From an uncultured Saprospiraceae bacterium (lineage in GTDB: Bacteria > Bacteroidota > Bacteroidia > Chitinophagales > Saprospiraceae): 64,000 nucleotides of DNA. Both the position numbers and the translations under genes were made by a program. The DNA lies in the NCBI GenBank assembly GCA_937959115.1, contig CALGAW010000022.1, positions 144,924 through 208,923 on the forward strand. The letters run 5' to 3'. The notes under the pieces were generated by a model. That model searched no databases. It had not been told where the DNA came from and worked only from the letters and a program-made list of their open reading frames with translations. This document shows, piece by piece, positions 19,787-28,479 of this stretch. Within the stretch, counting starts at the first letter, position 1. Each line of letters opens with the position of its first letter.

Positions 19787-20404
19787 TTAATTTAGCTTAT
19801 CAAGTTGAGCTTGTAAAGTAATCACATCTTCTTTCCCTACGATCAAATTCCAACACTTTATTCCTAGTTTTTCAGCAATTTCTATGTTTTCAATAGTATC
19901 ATCGATGAATAAAGTATGGGCAGGGATTAGGTTATTTTCACTTAAAACAAACTTATAAATTTCTCTTGAAGGTTTTCTTAAACCAATTTCATGAGATAAA
20001 TAAAACTGCTCAAAACAATTCTTAAACAAATTGAATATATTAGTTCCTAATTTATTTTTAATATGATTAATATGAATCGCATTTGTATTGCTCAATAAAA
20101 ATAACCGGTACTTATTCTCAGCAGCCAATTTTTCAATAAAATCGATTCGATACGTTGGAATATCAAGCAATATTGAATTCCAAGAATCAACGATTTCCGC
20201 ACTTGAAGTAATCGAATTAATCTTTTTGATTTCTTCAACAAATTCATCAGAATTAATTTCTCCAACTTCAATTGATTTATTCAATGCTAAGATCTCATTC
20301 ATTAAAGCTGGATCTCCAATCAATTTTTCCATTCTTTGATAGAAGTATTCCTTGTCTAAATTAACGAAAATATCTCCTAGATCGAAAATGATGTTTTTTA
20401 TCAA
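19787..20404 (-). CDS. HAD-superfamily hydrolase (subfamily IA, YihX-like)
   Basis: 205 residues. Motif I is IIFDLGD (Asp8 as the nucleophile; the usual second Asp of DxD is replaced by Gly10, as in YihX-type members). Motif II is LLSNTNA, motif III Lys in GLRKPSREIY, and motif IV LFIDDTIENI. This is a cytoplasmic phosphatase of unknown substrate, perhaps a sugar phosphate. The start must be TTG at 20404 because no ATG precedes motif I. The gene sits between the intact hupE-like gene (12 bases downstream) and its decayed duplicate upstream. Confidence 0.88.
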   Translation of the reverse strand: MIKNIIFDLGDIFVNLDKEYFYQRMEKLIGDPALMNEILALNKSIEVGEINSDEFVEEIKKINSITSSAEIVDSWNSILLDIPTYRIDFIEKLAAENKYRLFLLSNTNAIHINHIKNKLGTNIFNLFKNCFEQFYLSHEIGLRKPSREIYKFVLSENNLIPAHTLFIDDTIENIEIAEKLGIKCWNLIVGKEDVITLQAQLDKLN

Positions 20405-20424
20405 ACTAAAATTTTATACAGCGT

Positions 20425-20556
20425 AAAGAACAAATTAATCTTCCAATAATAATTTTCAGAACAGCACAAAGTGCAACTAAAAAAGAAAGTTGATCGTAAG
20501 CATTAAGATCAGAAGATCATTAATTTCAATTGGAAATAAAGTCTAACTCTGGACAT
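20425..20556 (-). pseudogene. Decayed duplicate of the 5' end of the HupE-like gene
   Basis: Read on the minus strand from the ATG at 20556, the sequence gives MSRVRLYFQL, against MSTFRLYLQL in the intact gene. After a stop and a frame change it continues DLNAYDQLSFLVALCAVLKI, against DLTAYDHILFLVALCAIYRI. DNA similarity is also obvious (for example a shared AATAAAGTCTA before the ATG). About the first 40 codons are recognisable; the rest is absent. It is therefore a fragment of a second copy, separated from the intact gene by the HAD gene. It is too damaged to encode a transporter. Confidence 0.75.
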
Positions 20557-20581
20557 CGAATGAAATTACTAAAAAAAATAA

Positions 20582-20589
20582 TACTTTTG
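20582..20589 (+). promoter_or_regulatory. Putative -7 box TACTTTTG of the DNA-ligase operon
   Basis: TACTTTTG matches TAnnTTTG and ends 13 bases before the ATG at 20603. It would drive the two unknown genes and the ligase gene as one short-leader transcript. Confidence 0.5.
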
Positions 20590-20602
20590 CAAAAACTATA
20601 TT

Positions 20603-21199
20603 ATGGCTAAGGCACTAAATTTTAAATTTCAGGATCATACTTTCTCAGCAAATATAGAAAAAGTAGATCGAAAGAAGCTATATGGCTACTCACAAGTGGA
20701 GGTCAAAAATGAAAAAGGAGAACTATGCTCTCTGGCAAATGTGACATCCGATGGTGCTAGTATTTTACCTTCAGGTTGCACAGGAATTGTAACCGTGAAT
20801 GCAGATGGCCACTTCGTAGGCAGATCAGAGTTAAAAGTAGTGGATTCGGAAGGTAAATTACTTGAAAAAATACCATCCGTTTTTGACACAGAAGGAATTG
20901 AACTTACAGAAGCTGCTATTGAAGATTATTTGGATTTGAATGTAAAATCTATCTATCAACTTTCTTTTTTAGATGAAACCATAAAATCAAGTCTAGGGAA
21001 ATCAAAAGTCTATTCATTCAAATTTAATTATAGAGCAGATTATCAGCAAGATGACGCCTATTTAATAAATAAAGAAGATGATTACTTTATTGTTATCGGC
21101 TATAAAATAACTTTTGAATATGTCGGATTGGCTGAACAGTTAGATGAAGCCATTGTAGAAGAAGAGACCACAGAAGAACTGGATTTTGGAATGATGTAA
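20603..21199 (+). CDS. Uncharacterised protein, first gene of the ATP-dependent ligase operon
   Basis: 198 residues, no signal peptide or membrane segment, acidic C-terminus (EEETTEELDFGMM). I do not recognise a family. The N-terminal half looks beta-rich (KLYGYSQVEVKNEKGELCSLANVTSDGASILPSG, split here only for reading) and contains one Cys pair about 20 residues apart; the C-terminal part ends in YKITFEYVGLAEQLDEA. It is followed after 11 bases by a second unknown gene and then the ligase gene, all on one strand, so a shared role in nucleic-acid metabolism is likely by context but unproven. Confidence 0.8.
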   Translation: MAKALNFKFQDHTFSANIEKVDRKKLYGYSQVEVKNEKGELCSLANVTSDGASILPSGCTGIVTVNADGHFVGRSELKVVDSEGKLLEKIPSVFDTEGIELTEAAIEDYLDLNVKSIYQLSFLDETIKSSLGKSKVYSFKFNYRADYQQDDAYLINKEDDYFIVIGYKITFEYVGLAEQLDEAIVEEETTEELDFGMM

Positions 21200-21210
21200 A
21201 CCACTGAAAA

Positions 21211-21918
21211 ATGAGAAAAATTAATATTGCGAATGAGAAAGGAAGAAATGCCGAAATTGGATTTTTACCCTTTACTCAAACAAAGAGTGTCTCTTATGTA
21301 GACCAGCAAAACAAAACCGTAGAAAACAAGAAAATAATCAAGGCGACAATAGAATCAAGTTATTCGCATATCCTAAAAGAAAACGGCGCAGATCCAGCGA
21401 AAGTTGCTGATGCCATTATCAACCATAATCCAGAAATTGATCTTGAACTAGTTGGAAAGTTTATTGGTAAAACCTCTAGAGTGTTTATCGATTCAAGTGC
21501 CAACCTAGTCTACAGCATCAACAAAACAGAAAAGGTGTTTAACAACAAAGGCGAGCTCACAGCTGAACGAGAACCTAGACATCTGCCAGCAAACATAATA
21601 TCTGATATCCCAATCAAGTGGTCAGGAAAATTGTTTAAAAAAGAAGATGTTTATAATAAGTTTGTCTTCGTAAGAAAATACCAATTACAGCATGACAGTG
21701 GATTAACATTTGATTTCTTATTCGATATGGCTAAAAAGTTACACGATGCCAATTCACTGATGTTGATGGGAAGCGGAAACGGCACTGGGCCAATCGTTTT
21801 TCAAGATGGTGGAAAACCATTTCGAGCGTTCTTAGAAGGAAGAGTAAAAGATGATCAGTACCTCCTAATTCTACACATTTCTAACCTAGAGCTAAAACCT
21901 TTACCGAAAAATGATTGA
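21211..21918 (+). CDS. Uncharacterised protein, second gene of the ATP-dependent ligase operon
   Basis: 235 residues, soluble, no signal peptide. I do not recognise a family. Visible features are a basic start (MRKINIANEKGRNAEIGF), a central KWSGKLFKKEDVYNKFVFVRKYQLQHDSGL segment with many lysines and aromatic residues, and a Gly-rich turn MGSGNGTGPIVFQDGGKPF, followed by beta-like segments. Its stop overlaps the ligase start by eight bases, so translation of the two is coupled. Nucleic-acid binding is a reasonable guess from charge and context only. Confidence 0.8.
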   Translation: MRKINIANEKGRNAEIGFLPFTQTKSVSYVDQQNKTVENKKIIKATIESSYSHILKENGADPAKVADAIINHNPEIDLELVGKFIGKTSRVFIDSSANLVYSINKTEKVFNNKGELTAEREPRHLPANIISDIPIKWSGKLFKKEDVYNKFVFVRKYQLQHDSGLTFDFLFDMAKKLHDANSLMLMGSGNGTGPIVFQDGGKPFRAFLEGRVKDDQYLLILHISNLELKPLPKND

Positions 21919-23281
21919 TATCAAAAAATACCAAAATAAAGTTTCAGAATATAAGACGTATGTTGCTGGTAGACTTAGATCTGTAGAAGGACAAAAGATA
22001 AAGGAGTCAATTCCTAAACAAGAAAAATATCTAGCTTCTACAAAATACGATGGACACTTTTACACCTTAATCAAAGAAAACGATCAAATTATCTTTATTA
22101 ATCACCGGGATAAAATCATTGAAAAACATCCGCTTATTGATCAAATAACGGAAGCTTTAAACGATGTGAAACAAGTCGTTATTCCAGGAGAAATTTACTT
22201 AGAAAGTGAAGAACGGACAAGGTCATTTAATGTTACAAAAGCCATAACAGATCAGGATCCTAATTTACGGTTCGCTGCCTTTGATATTTTAGAACACAAT
22301 TCAGAAGCCATCACGGCAGCATCAGCAAATGTGTTTGATCGATTTGATTTATTGAAAGAAATACTTCCTAATAAAAGTGTGATCCATGTTGCTCATCATG
22401 AAATATTTGAAAGCAAAAATGATATTGAAGAGATGTTCAATAATCACGTGGCTAGTGAAAATGCAGAAGGCGTAGTCGTAAAATCAATTGCACCAGGTGG
22501 TTTTAAAATTAAACCTAAGTTCACACTAGATGCTGTCATTGTTGGTTTTGCTGAAGGCGATGGAGATCGGGCAGGACTGTTGCGTGATTTCCTATTGGCG
22601 TTTATCCGACCAGATGGTACTTATCAACTGTTTGCGCATATGAGTCATGGCTTTAGTGAGGAGCAGCGCAAGGACTTACTAGTAGAATACAAGAAAAAAG
22701 TAGTCGCTTCCAGTTTCATAGAAGTAGCTAGGAATAAGCTTGCCTTTCATATGGTAAAACCGGAAACAGTTGTTGAGTTTTCTTGTTTGGATGTGATCAA
22801 TGAAGATTCTAAAGGTTTCATCCACAAAATGAGTCTTACGTATGATGAAAAGACAGGATATAAACCAAGTAGATTGTTTCCTAGTGTTTCAGTTACCATT
22901 CCATTGTTCATTCGGTTTAGAGATGACAAACTTCCTAACAAGGAGGATGTCCGTTTTGCTCAGGTTGAGAACATCGTTTCATTTGAAGAAAAGGAGATTG
23001 CAGTAGAAGACTTAAAGCCATCAGAGATTCTAGATCGTAAAGTCTACACAAAGGAATCAAAAGACACGACTATGATCAGAAAGTTTATCATAGCAAAAAC
23101 AAACAAAGAGGAATCAGGTAATTTCCCTGCTTATATTTTTCATTATACTGATTACAGCCCCAATCGAGCTGATCCTTTGAAGCGAGATGTAAAGATTTCA
23201 AGCTCTGAAGATCAAATTAAATCAATTTTGGATGCAGCAATCACAAAAAATATAAAGAAAGGCTGGAACTTGGTATCTTAG
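21911..23281 (+). CDS. ATP-dependent DNA ligase-like nucleotidyltransferase
   Basis: 456 residues. The covalent nucleotidyltransferase motifs are present in order: motif I KYDG (Lys45 as the AMP-accepting lysine), a following Arg66 in NHRDK, motif III-like FAAFDIL at 121-127, motif IV EGVVVKS (Glu187, Lys191) and motif V FKIKPKFTLDAVIVGF at 198-213. A probable OB-fold follows to about residue 330. The last about 110 residues are an extra domain ending IKKGWNLV that faintly resembles a WGR-type domain. No Ku, LigD polymerase or primase part is present. It may seal DNA or RNA nicks; the substrate is unknown. Translation is coupled to the upstream unknown gene. Confidence 0.85.
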   Translation: MIDIKKYQNKVSEYKTYVAGRLRSVEGQKIKESIPKQEKYLASTKYDGHFYTLIKENDQIIFINHRDKIIEKHPLIDQITEALNDVKQVVIPGEIYLESEERTRSFNVTKAITDQDPNLRFAAFDILEHNSEAITAASANVFDRFDLLKEILPNKSVIHVAHHEIFESKNDIEEMFNNHVASENAEGVVVKSIAPGGFKIKPKFTLDAVIVGFAEGDGDRAGLLRDFLLAFIRPDGTYQLFAHMSHGFSEEQRKDLLVEYKKKVVASSFIEVARNKLAFHMVKPETVVEFSCLDVINEDSKGFIHKMSLTYDEKTGYKPSRLFPSVSVTIPLFIRFRDDKLPNKEDVRFAQVENIVSFEEKEIAVEDLKPSEILDRKVYTKESKDTTMIRKFIIAKTNKEESGNFPAYIFHYTDYSPNRADPLKRDVKISSSEDQIKSILDAAITKNIKKGWNLVS

Positions 23282-23349
23282 TTGTATTGAAGTAAGAGAA
23301 TTAATTAGATTAGAAAACTACTTGTTCTTTTTCAAGTAAATTATACACC

Positions 23350-23832
23350 ATGCAATCGATCATTACTATTGCGTTAACTGCTCTCTTCTACTTACATCCC
23401 TTCTATGTGAGTATAACTGAAATAAATCATAATGAGAAGGCCCAAACGTTAGAATGTACCATCAAAACATTCACCTCTGATATTGAAGATGCCTTAAAAG
23501 AAAAAGGTTTTGGAAAATTATCAATTGGCACGAATGAAGAAAAATCAACTGCTGATTCTCTAATAAATATTTATCTAGATGATGTTATTGATTTTACTAT
23601 TAATGGAGCAGAAGTTTCTTTCAATTATCTAGGAAAAGAAGTAGAAGAAGACGTATCCTGGATTTATTTAGAAATAGAAAATGTTGCCAATTTAAAGGCA
23701 TTTGAAATGACCAATCAACTCTTGTTTGATTTGCAAGAAACACAGTCGAATTTGGTTAATATTTTTGCGAATGATTCAGAGTACAGTTTTTTACTAAAAA
23801 AAGGAAGAGATACTGACTCAATAGAGTTCTAG
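23350..23832 (+). CDS. DUF6702 family protein
   Basis: 160 residues, N-terminal hydrophobic signal directly followed by HPFYVSITEINHN, the hallmark start of the mature DUF6702 family in Bacteroidota. Acidic and soluble after cleavage, so probably periplasmic or lipid-free secreted. Function unknown. As I recall, members often neighbour M1 peptidase and HupE/UreJ-like genes; here those lie 3.6 kb away on the other strand, beyond the ligase operon and the hupE remnant. It ends 19 bases from the convergent heme A synthase gene. Confidence 0.82.
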   Translation: MQSIITIALTALFYLHPFYVSITEINHNEKAQTLECTIKTFTSDIEDALKEKGFGKLSIGTNEEKSTADSLINIYLDDVIDFTINGAEVSFNYLGKEVEEDVSWIYLEIENVANLKAFEMTNQLLFDLQETQSNLVNIFANDSEYSFLLKKGRDTDSIEF

Positions 23833-23851
23833 TTTTCAACTTATCCACAAG

Positions 23852-24925
23852 TTAACCAACATTTTCAAGCGCTTTATTTCTTCTACATAAAAACAAGAGA
23901 AAAAGACTAGATCCAAACAGTAATAACCCAATTGCTTGATGCAAAGCACCTAACATCACTGGTATACTTCCCTTACAATTAATAATGGTAATTATTCCTA
24001 GGAAAATCTGGAGTATAAACAATCCTATTAACAAATTTAGTGCTGTCGTAACTGTTTTGTTTCGCTCTATCTTATAAAACTTAACAAGCATGTATACAAA
24101 ACTAATTATTAACAAATAAGCTGTAAAACGGTGCAATACTTGTACAAGTGCTGGTGCAAAGCTATTTCTACTATACAATAAGAAGTTTTCTTTCGTCCAA
24201 TTGCTGCCATCTAGTATCTCGCTTGGGATGAATGCTCCGTTCATGTCAGGGAAGGTGGGATAGCTCAATCCAGCCTTCATACCACTCATCAACCCGCCAA
24301 ACAAAATCTGGATAAACAGAAGCACCGTAAAGCCTACGACTAGCTTTCTTAACATCGAATTGTGTAAAACTGATTTTCCGAAATCGTGTTCATGCAAAGT
24401 TGTCCACAAAAGGTAGCCAAATAGGCTAAAACCAATGCCTAAATGGATCATTAATTTGTAGGCACTTACCCATGCCCGTTCAGGTGTATTCAGACCACTT
24501 TTTACCATGATCCAACCGAACACTGCAGCGGTTGCTGCCATCAATATTACAATGCCTAATCGTCGTATAAGTGTATTACTTAGTTCTTTCTTTGCTAAGA
24601 AAAATAGAAATGGAAATAAAAAGATAAAACCCATACCTCTTGCCCATAATCTATGGAAATATTCCCAGAAGTAAATCCACTTAAACTCTGACAGTGTCAT
24701 AGTTGAATGAATGGCCTCAAATTGTGCTTTCGCATGTGTTTTGTATTTTTCGAAAGCGATATCCCATTGCTGTCCAGTCAAAGGAGGTAATGTTCCTTTA
24801 ATAACGTTCCATTCTGTGATCGATAGACCCGAATCTGTTAATCTTGTAATGCCACCGATCACCACTTGACCAAATACAAGTACCACGCCTACTAAAAGCC
24901 AAATTCTAACCCACTTCTTATACAT
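23852..24925 (-). CDS. ctaA: Heme A synthase (COX15/CtaA family)
   Basis: 357 residues from the ATG at 24925; an upstream in-frame TTG at 24964 would add 13 residues before the first helix. Eight hydrophobic helices are visible. Conserved segments are GGITRLTDSGLSITEW near the start, EYFHRLWAR (heme-ligand His) and, in the second half, LQVLHRF-like (VQVLHRFTAYLL) and LGALHQAIGLLL. The enzyme oxidises the C8 methyl of heme O to a formyl group, giving heme A for the terminal oxidase. No cta/cox genes accompany it. In the second half, Cys-poor loops suggest the alphaproteobacterial/mitochondrial-type rather than the Bacillus-type enzyme. Confidence 0.93.
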   Translation of the reverse strand: MYKKWVRIWLLVGVVLVFGQVVIGGITRLTDSGLSITEWNVIKGTLPPLTGQQWDIAFEKYKTHAKAQFEAIHSTMTLSEFKWIYFWEYFHRLWARGMGFIFLFPFLFFLAKKELSNTLIRRLGIVILMAATAAVFGWIMVKSGLNTPERAWVSAYKLMIHLGIGFSLFGYLLWTTLHEHDFGKSVLHNSMLRKLVVGFTVLLFIQILFGGLMSGMKAGLSYPTFPDMNGAFIPSEILDGSNWTKENFLLYSRNSFAPALVQVLHRFTAYLLIISFVYMLVKFYKIERNKTVTTALNLLIGLFILQIFLGIITIINCKGSIPVMLGALHQAIGLLLFGSSLFLLFLCRRNKALENVG

Positions 24926-25495
24926 AGTTTTGTAACTAAATTTAATTTTTCTCGTTGAATACAATATTAATCATTACATCTAAGTTTTTATTCATCCATA
25001 TAAACTAAACCCCTAAACTTAGAATCTGTTCAAATTACGTTTTCCACATTTCTGTTGGTCTATTATTATTTTTTTGATTAATTTTTATTTTCTATTATCA
25101 TCATCAGTAGTGTTAGTTTGTAGATAAAATTATTCTTATAAATTATGAATAATCATTGTTAAGAAATTCTACGAATAGTTAACATCTAATTCACATCATT
25201 TATCCCTTTGCTTTTCTAGGATTTTGAAACCTTTTAAACATTCTGTTAATTAATGATGTTATTAGTAAATTTTGTTGTTGACAAAATTAATAACTTCAAT
25301 TTGATGTATATAAGTAGTGTTCAAATCAACATACTTATCCTTCATATTGTAATTATTTAATATTATTATTTTTTAATTAGTTAGTGAACGTTGATAACTT
25401 AGTATCTATAATCATTGTTTTTAACAAATAGTGTTATTAACTTATCGGGAATTTTATATTGAATCATTTTCATTTGAAGATAATTTTTATTAAGG
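24926..25495. other. 570-base AT-rich intergenic region
   Basis: This is the divergent interval between ctaA and the SRAP-protease gene. It is very AT-rich with many TTAAT/ATTAA runs. No open frame, tRNA, palindrome of note or complete promoter could be supported. It must hold the promoters of both neighbours. Confidence 0.5.
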
Positions 25496-26185
25496 ATGTG
25501 CGGAAGATTTTCATTTGCCACAAGTAAAGAAAAACTAATCAAGAGTTTCCCAGATATTCAGGTTGAGACTATACCAGTTGCCAATTTTAATATAGCGCCA
25601 ACTCAAAAGGCTGTTGTAATAACAAACGAGCAGCCTCAAGTATTGCAGAATTTTCGCTGGGGGCTCCTAGCACATTGGGCAAAAAATGACAGAGCAGGGG
25701 GAAAGCTGATCAACGCACGCGCAGAAACCGTCATCAGCAAACCGTCATTCAGAATACCAATCCGCAAAAGAAGGTGCTTAGTAGTGGCTGACAGCTTTTA
25801 TGAATGGAGAACCCACGGAAAAACAAAAATCCCGTTTCGGATCACACATGCTTCTGGACAACTACTAGCCTTTGCTGGCATCTGGGATTACTGGAACAGT
25901 CCTGCTGGAGTTACGATTAATTCATTCGCAATTATCACCACTTCCGCCAACAAAGAAATGAGCGAAGTGCATGAGCGGATGCCCGTTATCCTCGATTCGA
26001 AAGAATTGCAAGATACCTGGCTCGCCGAAACTGATCTCGATACCACCTTGTCCTTGATGCGCCCACTTACAGATAATTCATTAGAGATGTATCGGATTTC
26101 ACCAGCTGTCAATTCTGTTAACTTTAATTCCAAGGAATGTCATAAACCACACAACCCGCCGCTGACATTGTTCGATCAGTTTTGA
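25496..26185 (+). CDS. yedK: SOS response-associated peptidase (YedK/HMCES, SRAP domain)
   Basis: 229 residues. The catalytic Cys2 follows the initiator Met (MCGRFSF). Other active-site residues fall where expected: Asn73 in NARAET, Glu103 in SFYEW, and His159 in EVHERMPVIL. Proteins of this family form a thiazolidine crosslink through Cys2 with abasic sites in single-stranded DNA, protecting them, and can release themselves. The ATG at 25496 must be the start since Cys has to be residue 2. It is a single-gene unit. Confidence 0.95.
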   Translation: MCGRFSFATSKEKLIKSFPDIQVETIPVANFNIAPTQKAVVITNEQPQVLQNFRWGLLAHWAKNDRAGGKLINARAETVISKPSFRIPIRKRRCLVVADSFYEWRTHGKTKIPFRITHASGQLLAFAGIWDYWNSPAGVTINSFAIITTSANKEMSEVHERMPVILDSKELQDTWLAETDLDTTLSLMRPLTDNSLEMYRISPAVNSVNFNSKECHKPHNPPLTLFDQF

Positions 26186-26328
26186 AAATTTTCTCGGCTT
26201 CGCCGTTTTACTGAAATGAGAAAATCCAATAATAACTAGGTCGAGCAGATTATTCTATTTGGATTTAAGTAATATATTAATGTAATTTAAACAACAGGCA
26301 TTGTTCCAAACAAGTCTTCTAGTAATAA

Positions 26329-27276
26329 ATGAATTTTCTAATTAAAAACCAATCTCAAATGAGAATTAACAGAAGATCCGCTTCAAAACTAATAGCGATT
26401 GCTGGTGCTTCAATTTTATTTGATCCATTTTCTCAACTTCGGACAAACAAACAGATGAATTTTCGACAAATACCAAAATCAAGTGAAAAGATTCCTGTGG
26501 TTGGACTAGGAACTTGGCAGACGTTTGATGTTGGAAATTCTGCTGAAGAAAAAGCACCTTTAAAAGAAGTTTTGAAAATCTTAACTGAACATGGTGGCTC
26601 GATGATCGATTCCTCACCCATGTATGGACGTTCAGAAAAAGTGGTTGGTGAATTAACAACAGAATTAAATCTGAAGAACAAAATATTCGAGGCTACTAAA
26701 GTTTGGACTTCAGGAAGAGAACAAGGCATTCAACAAATGAATACATCTATGGAATTGATGCAAGCCAATCCGATTGACTTAATGCAGATCCATAATCTAC
26801 TCGACTGGAAAATACAGTTAAAGACCTTGAGAAAATGGAAAGAAGATCAGAAAATAAGATACATCGGCATTACACATTATCATAAAGGTGGCTACCAAGA
26901 AATGGAAGAAATCATGAGAAATGAACCACTTGATTTCATTCAAATAAATTACAACGCTGCTGTTCGAGATGCCTCCGAAAGAATATTGCCCCTAGCAAAA
27001 GACAAGGGCATTGCTGTGATAATTAATAGACCTTACCAAGGTGGCTCTCTTTTTAGAGCAACCAAAAATAAAGCCTTACCAGCTTGGGCAGACGAATTTG
27101 ATGCAACCACATGGGGACAGATTTTTCTAAAATTCATTCTCGCAAATCCAGCAGTTACTTGCGTAATTCCAGGTACATCAAAAGCCAAACACATGTTGGA
27201 CAATGTTCAAGCAGGTTTCGGGAAGTTACCAACTCTTGAGCATCAAAAAAAGATCATTCAATTGATTTCATCTTAA
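26329..27276 (+). CDS. Aldo/keto reductase with Tat-like signal
   Basis: 315 residues. The catalytic tetrad is Asp94, Tyr99 (DSSPMYG), Lys124 (EATKVW) and His155 (MQIHNLLDW). An NADP-binding segment with PGTSKAKHMLDN lies near the C-terminus. The N-terminus from the second methionine (26359) reads MRINRRSASKLIAIAGASIL, a twin-arginine-like signal, so the folded protein may be exported with its cofactor; this second start is quite possibly the true one. The substrate is unknown. The DAO-type flavoenzyme gene follows after 56 bases on the same strand. Confidence 0.9.
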   Translation: MNFLIKNQSQMRINRRSASKLIAIAGASILFDPFSQLRTNKQMNFRQIPKSSEKIPVVGLGTWQTFDVGNSAEEKAPLKEVLKILTEHGGSMIDSSPMYGRSEKVVGELTTELNLKNKIFEATKVWTSGREQGIQQMNTSMELMQANPIDLMQIHNLLDWKIQLKTLRKWKEDQKIRYIGITHYHKGGYQEMEEIMRNEPLDFIQINYNAAVRDASERILPLAKDKGIAVIINRPYQGGSLFRATKNKALPAWADEFDATTWGQIFLKFILANPAVTCVIPGTSKAKHMLDNVQAGFGKLPTLEHQKKIIQLISS

Positions 27277-27332
27277 ATCTTTCCAAAGAAGAAGTAATAA
27301 AAATCAATAATATTACAGAAATAACCAATAAA

Positions 27333-28457
27333 ATGAATTTCAGTTACTGGGAAAAATCCACCTGGCTTCAAGCCATCGACTACCTCATCATAGGCTCTGG
27401 AATAGTTGGCATCAACGCAGCGCTCACCTTCCGAGAAAAACACCCCAACGCTAATATCACAATCCTGGAACGAGGAATGCTGCCAAGTGGTGCCAGTACA
27501 AAAAACGCAGGCTTCGCCTGCTTTGGAAGTGTTACGGAATTAGTCAATGACTACAAAGAAAACACCGAAGAACAAATAATCGAGCTACTACAACTCAGAT
27601 GGAAAGGCCTACAGAAAATGAGAACCCTTCTAGGAGACAAAGCAATCGAATACAAGCCAACTGGCGCACACGAATTATTCAAAGAGGAAGCTGAATTGCA
27701 GATGGCACACGATCAAATGCAAAAGCTAAATTGGACCATCGAAGAAGCAATCAACCAGAAAGACACCTTCACGCTAGACCACGACGCTCAAAAATTTTTT
27801 GGCTACGCCAGTTTCCAGACAACATCCATTTTCAATCAACATGAAGGCCAATTAAATACAGGCAAAATGATGAAGGCGTTCCTGAAATTAGCCCAATCAA
27901 AAAACATCCAAATCCTCAATGGTTGCGAGGTATCTGAAATCAGAACAACAGGAAAACCAACGATCCAACTAACAAACGGTCAACAAATAGCAGCAAACAA
28001 GATCCTAGTCGCCACCAACGGATTTGCTAAACGGCTTCTGCCGGAAATAAAAGTCACCCCAGCCAGAAACCAAGTCCTAATCACCGATCCGATTAAAGGA
28101 TTGAAATTAAAAGGCTGTTTTCATTTCAACCAAGGCTACACCTATTTCAGAAACGTGGGCAACCGTGTTCTACTAGGCGGTTCACGCAATATCGCTCTAG
28201 AGCAGGAAACCACCGACACCTTCGGGCTCACACCTGACATCCAACAACATCTAGAAACCATGCTCAAGGAAAACATAATCCCCAACACGGAAGTCCAAAT
28301 TGCACATCGCTGGAGTGGAATACTAGGAGTCGGCAACAAACAACCCATCATAAAACGATTATCCGATGATGTAGGAATTGCGGTCCGACTAGGCGGAATG
28401 GGCGTTGCGATTGGCTCATTGATTGGGGAACGCGGAGCCCAATTGCTAATGGAGTAA
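27333..28457 (+). CDS. FAD-dependent oxidoreductase (DAO/glycine oxidase-like)
   Basis: 374 residues. The dinucleotide-binding motif is IIGSGIVGINAA (residues about 19-30) followed by ERG, then the SGASTKNAGFACFG loop of the D-amino-acid-oxidase superfamily. The C-terminal RLGGMGVAIGSLIGE is the second FAD contact. The partner amine substrate is unknown. The gene uses noticeably more C-ending codons (ATC, AAC, ACC) than thrABC. It lies downstream of the aldo/keto reductase gene. Confidence 0.9.
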   Translation: MNFSYWEKSTWLQAIDYLIIGSGIVGINAALTFREKHPNANITILERGMLPSGASTKNAGFACFGSVTELVNDYKENTEEQIIELLQLRWKGLQKMRTLLGDKAIEYKPTGAHELFKEEAELQMAHDQMQKLNWTIEEAINQKDTFTLDHDAQKFFGYASFQTTSIFNQHEGQLNTGKMMKAFLKLAQSKNIQILNGCEVSEIRTTGKPTIQLTNGQQIAANKILVATNGFAKRLLPEIKVTPARNQVLITDPIKGLKLKGCFHFNQGYTYFRNVGNRVLLGGSRNIALEQETTDTFGLTPDIQQHLETMLKENIIPNTEVQIAHRWSGILGVGNKQPIIKRLSDDVGIAVRLGGMGVAIGSLIGERGAQLLME

Positions 28458-28479
28458 CTCTTGTCAATCATCACTCAAC

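Noticed and set aside
23841..23849. Perfect DnaA-box-like TTATCCACA between the DUF6702 and ctaA stops
   Set aside because: It is a single box with no cluster, AT-rich unwinding element or dnaA/dnaN neighbour, so a replication origin is not supported.
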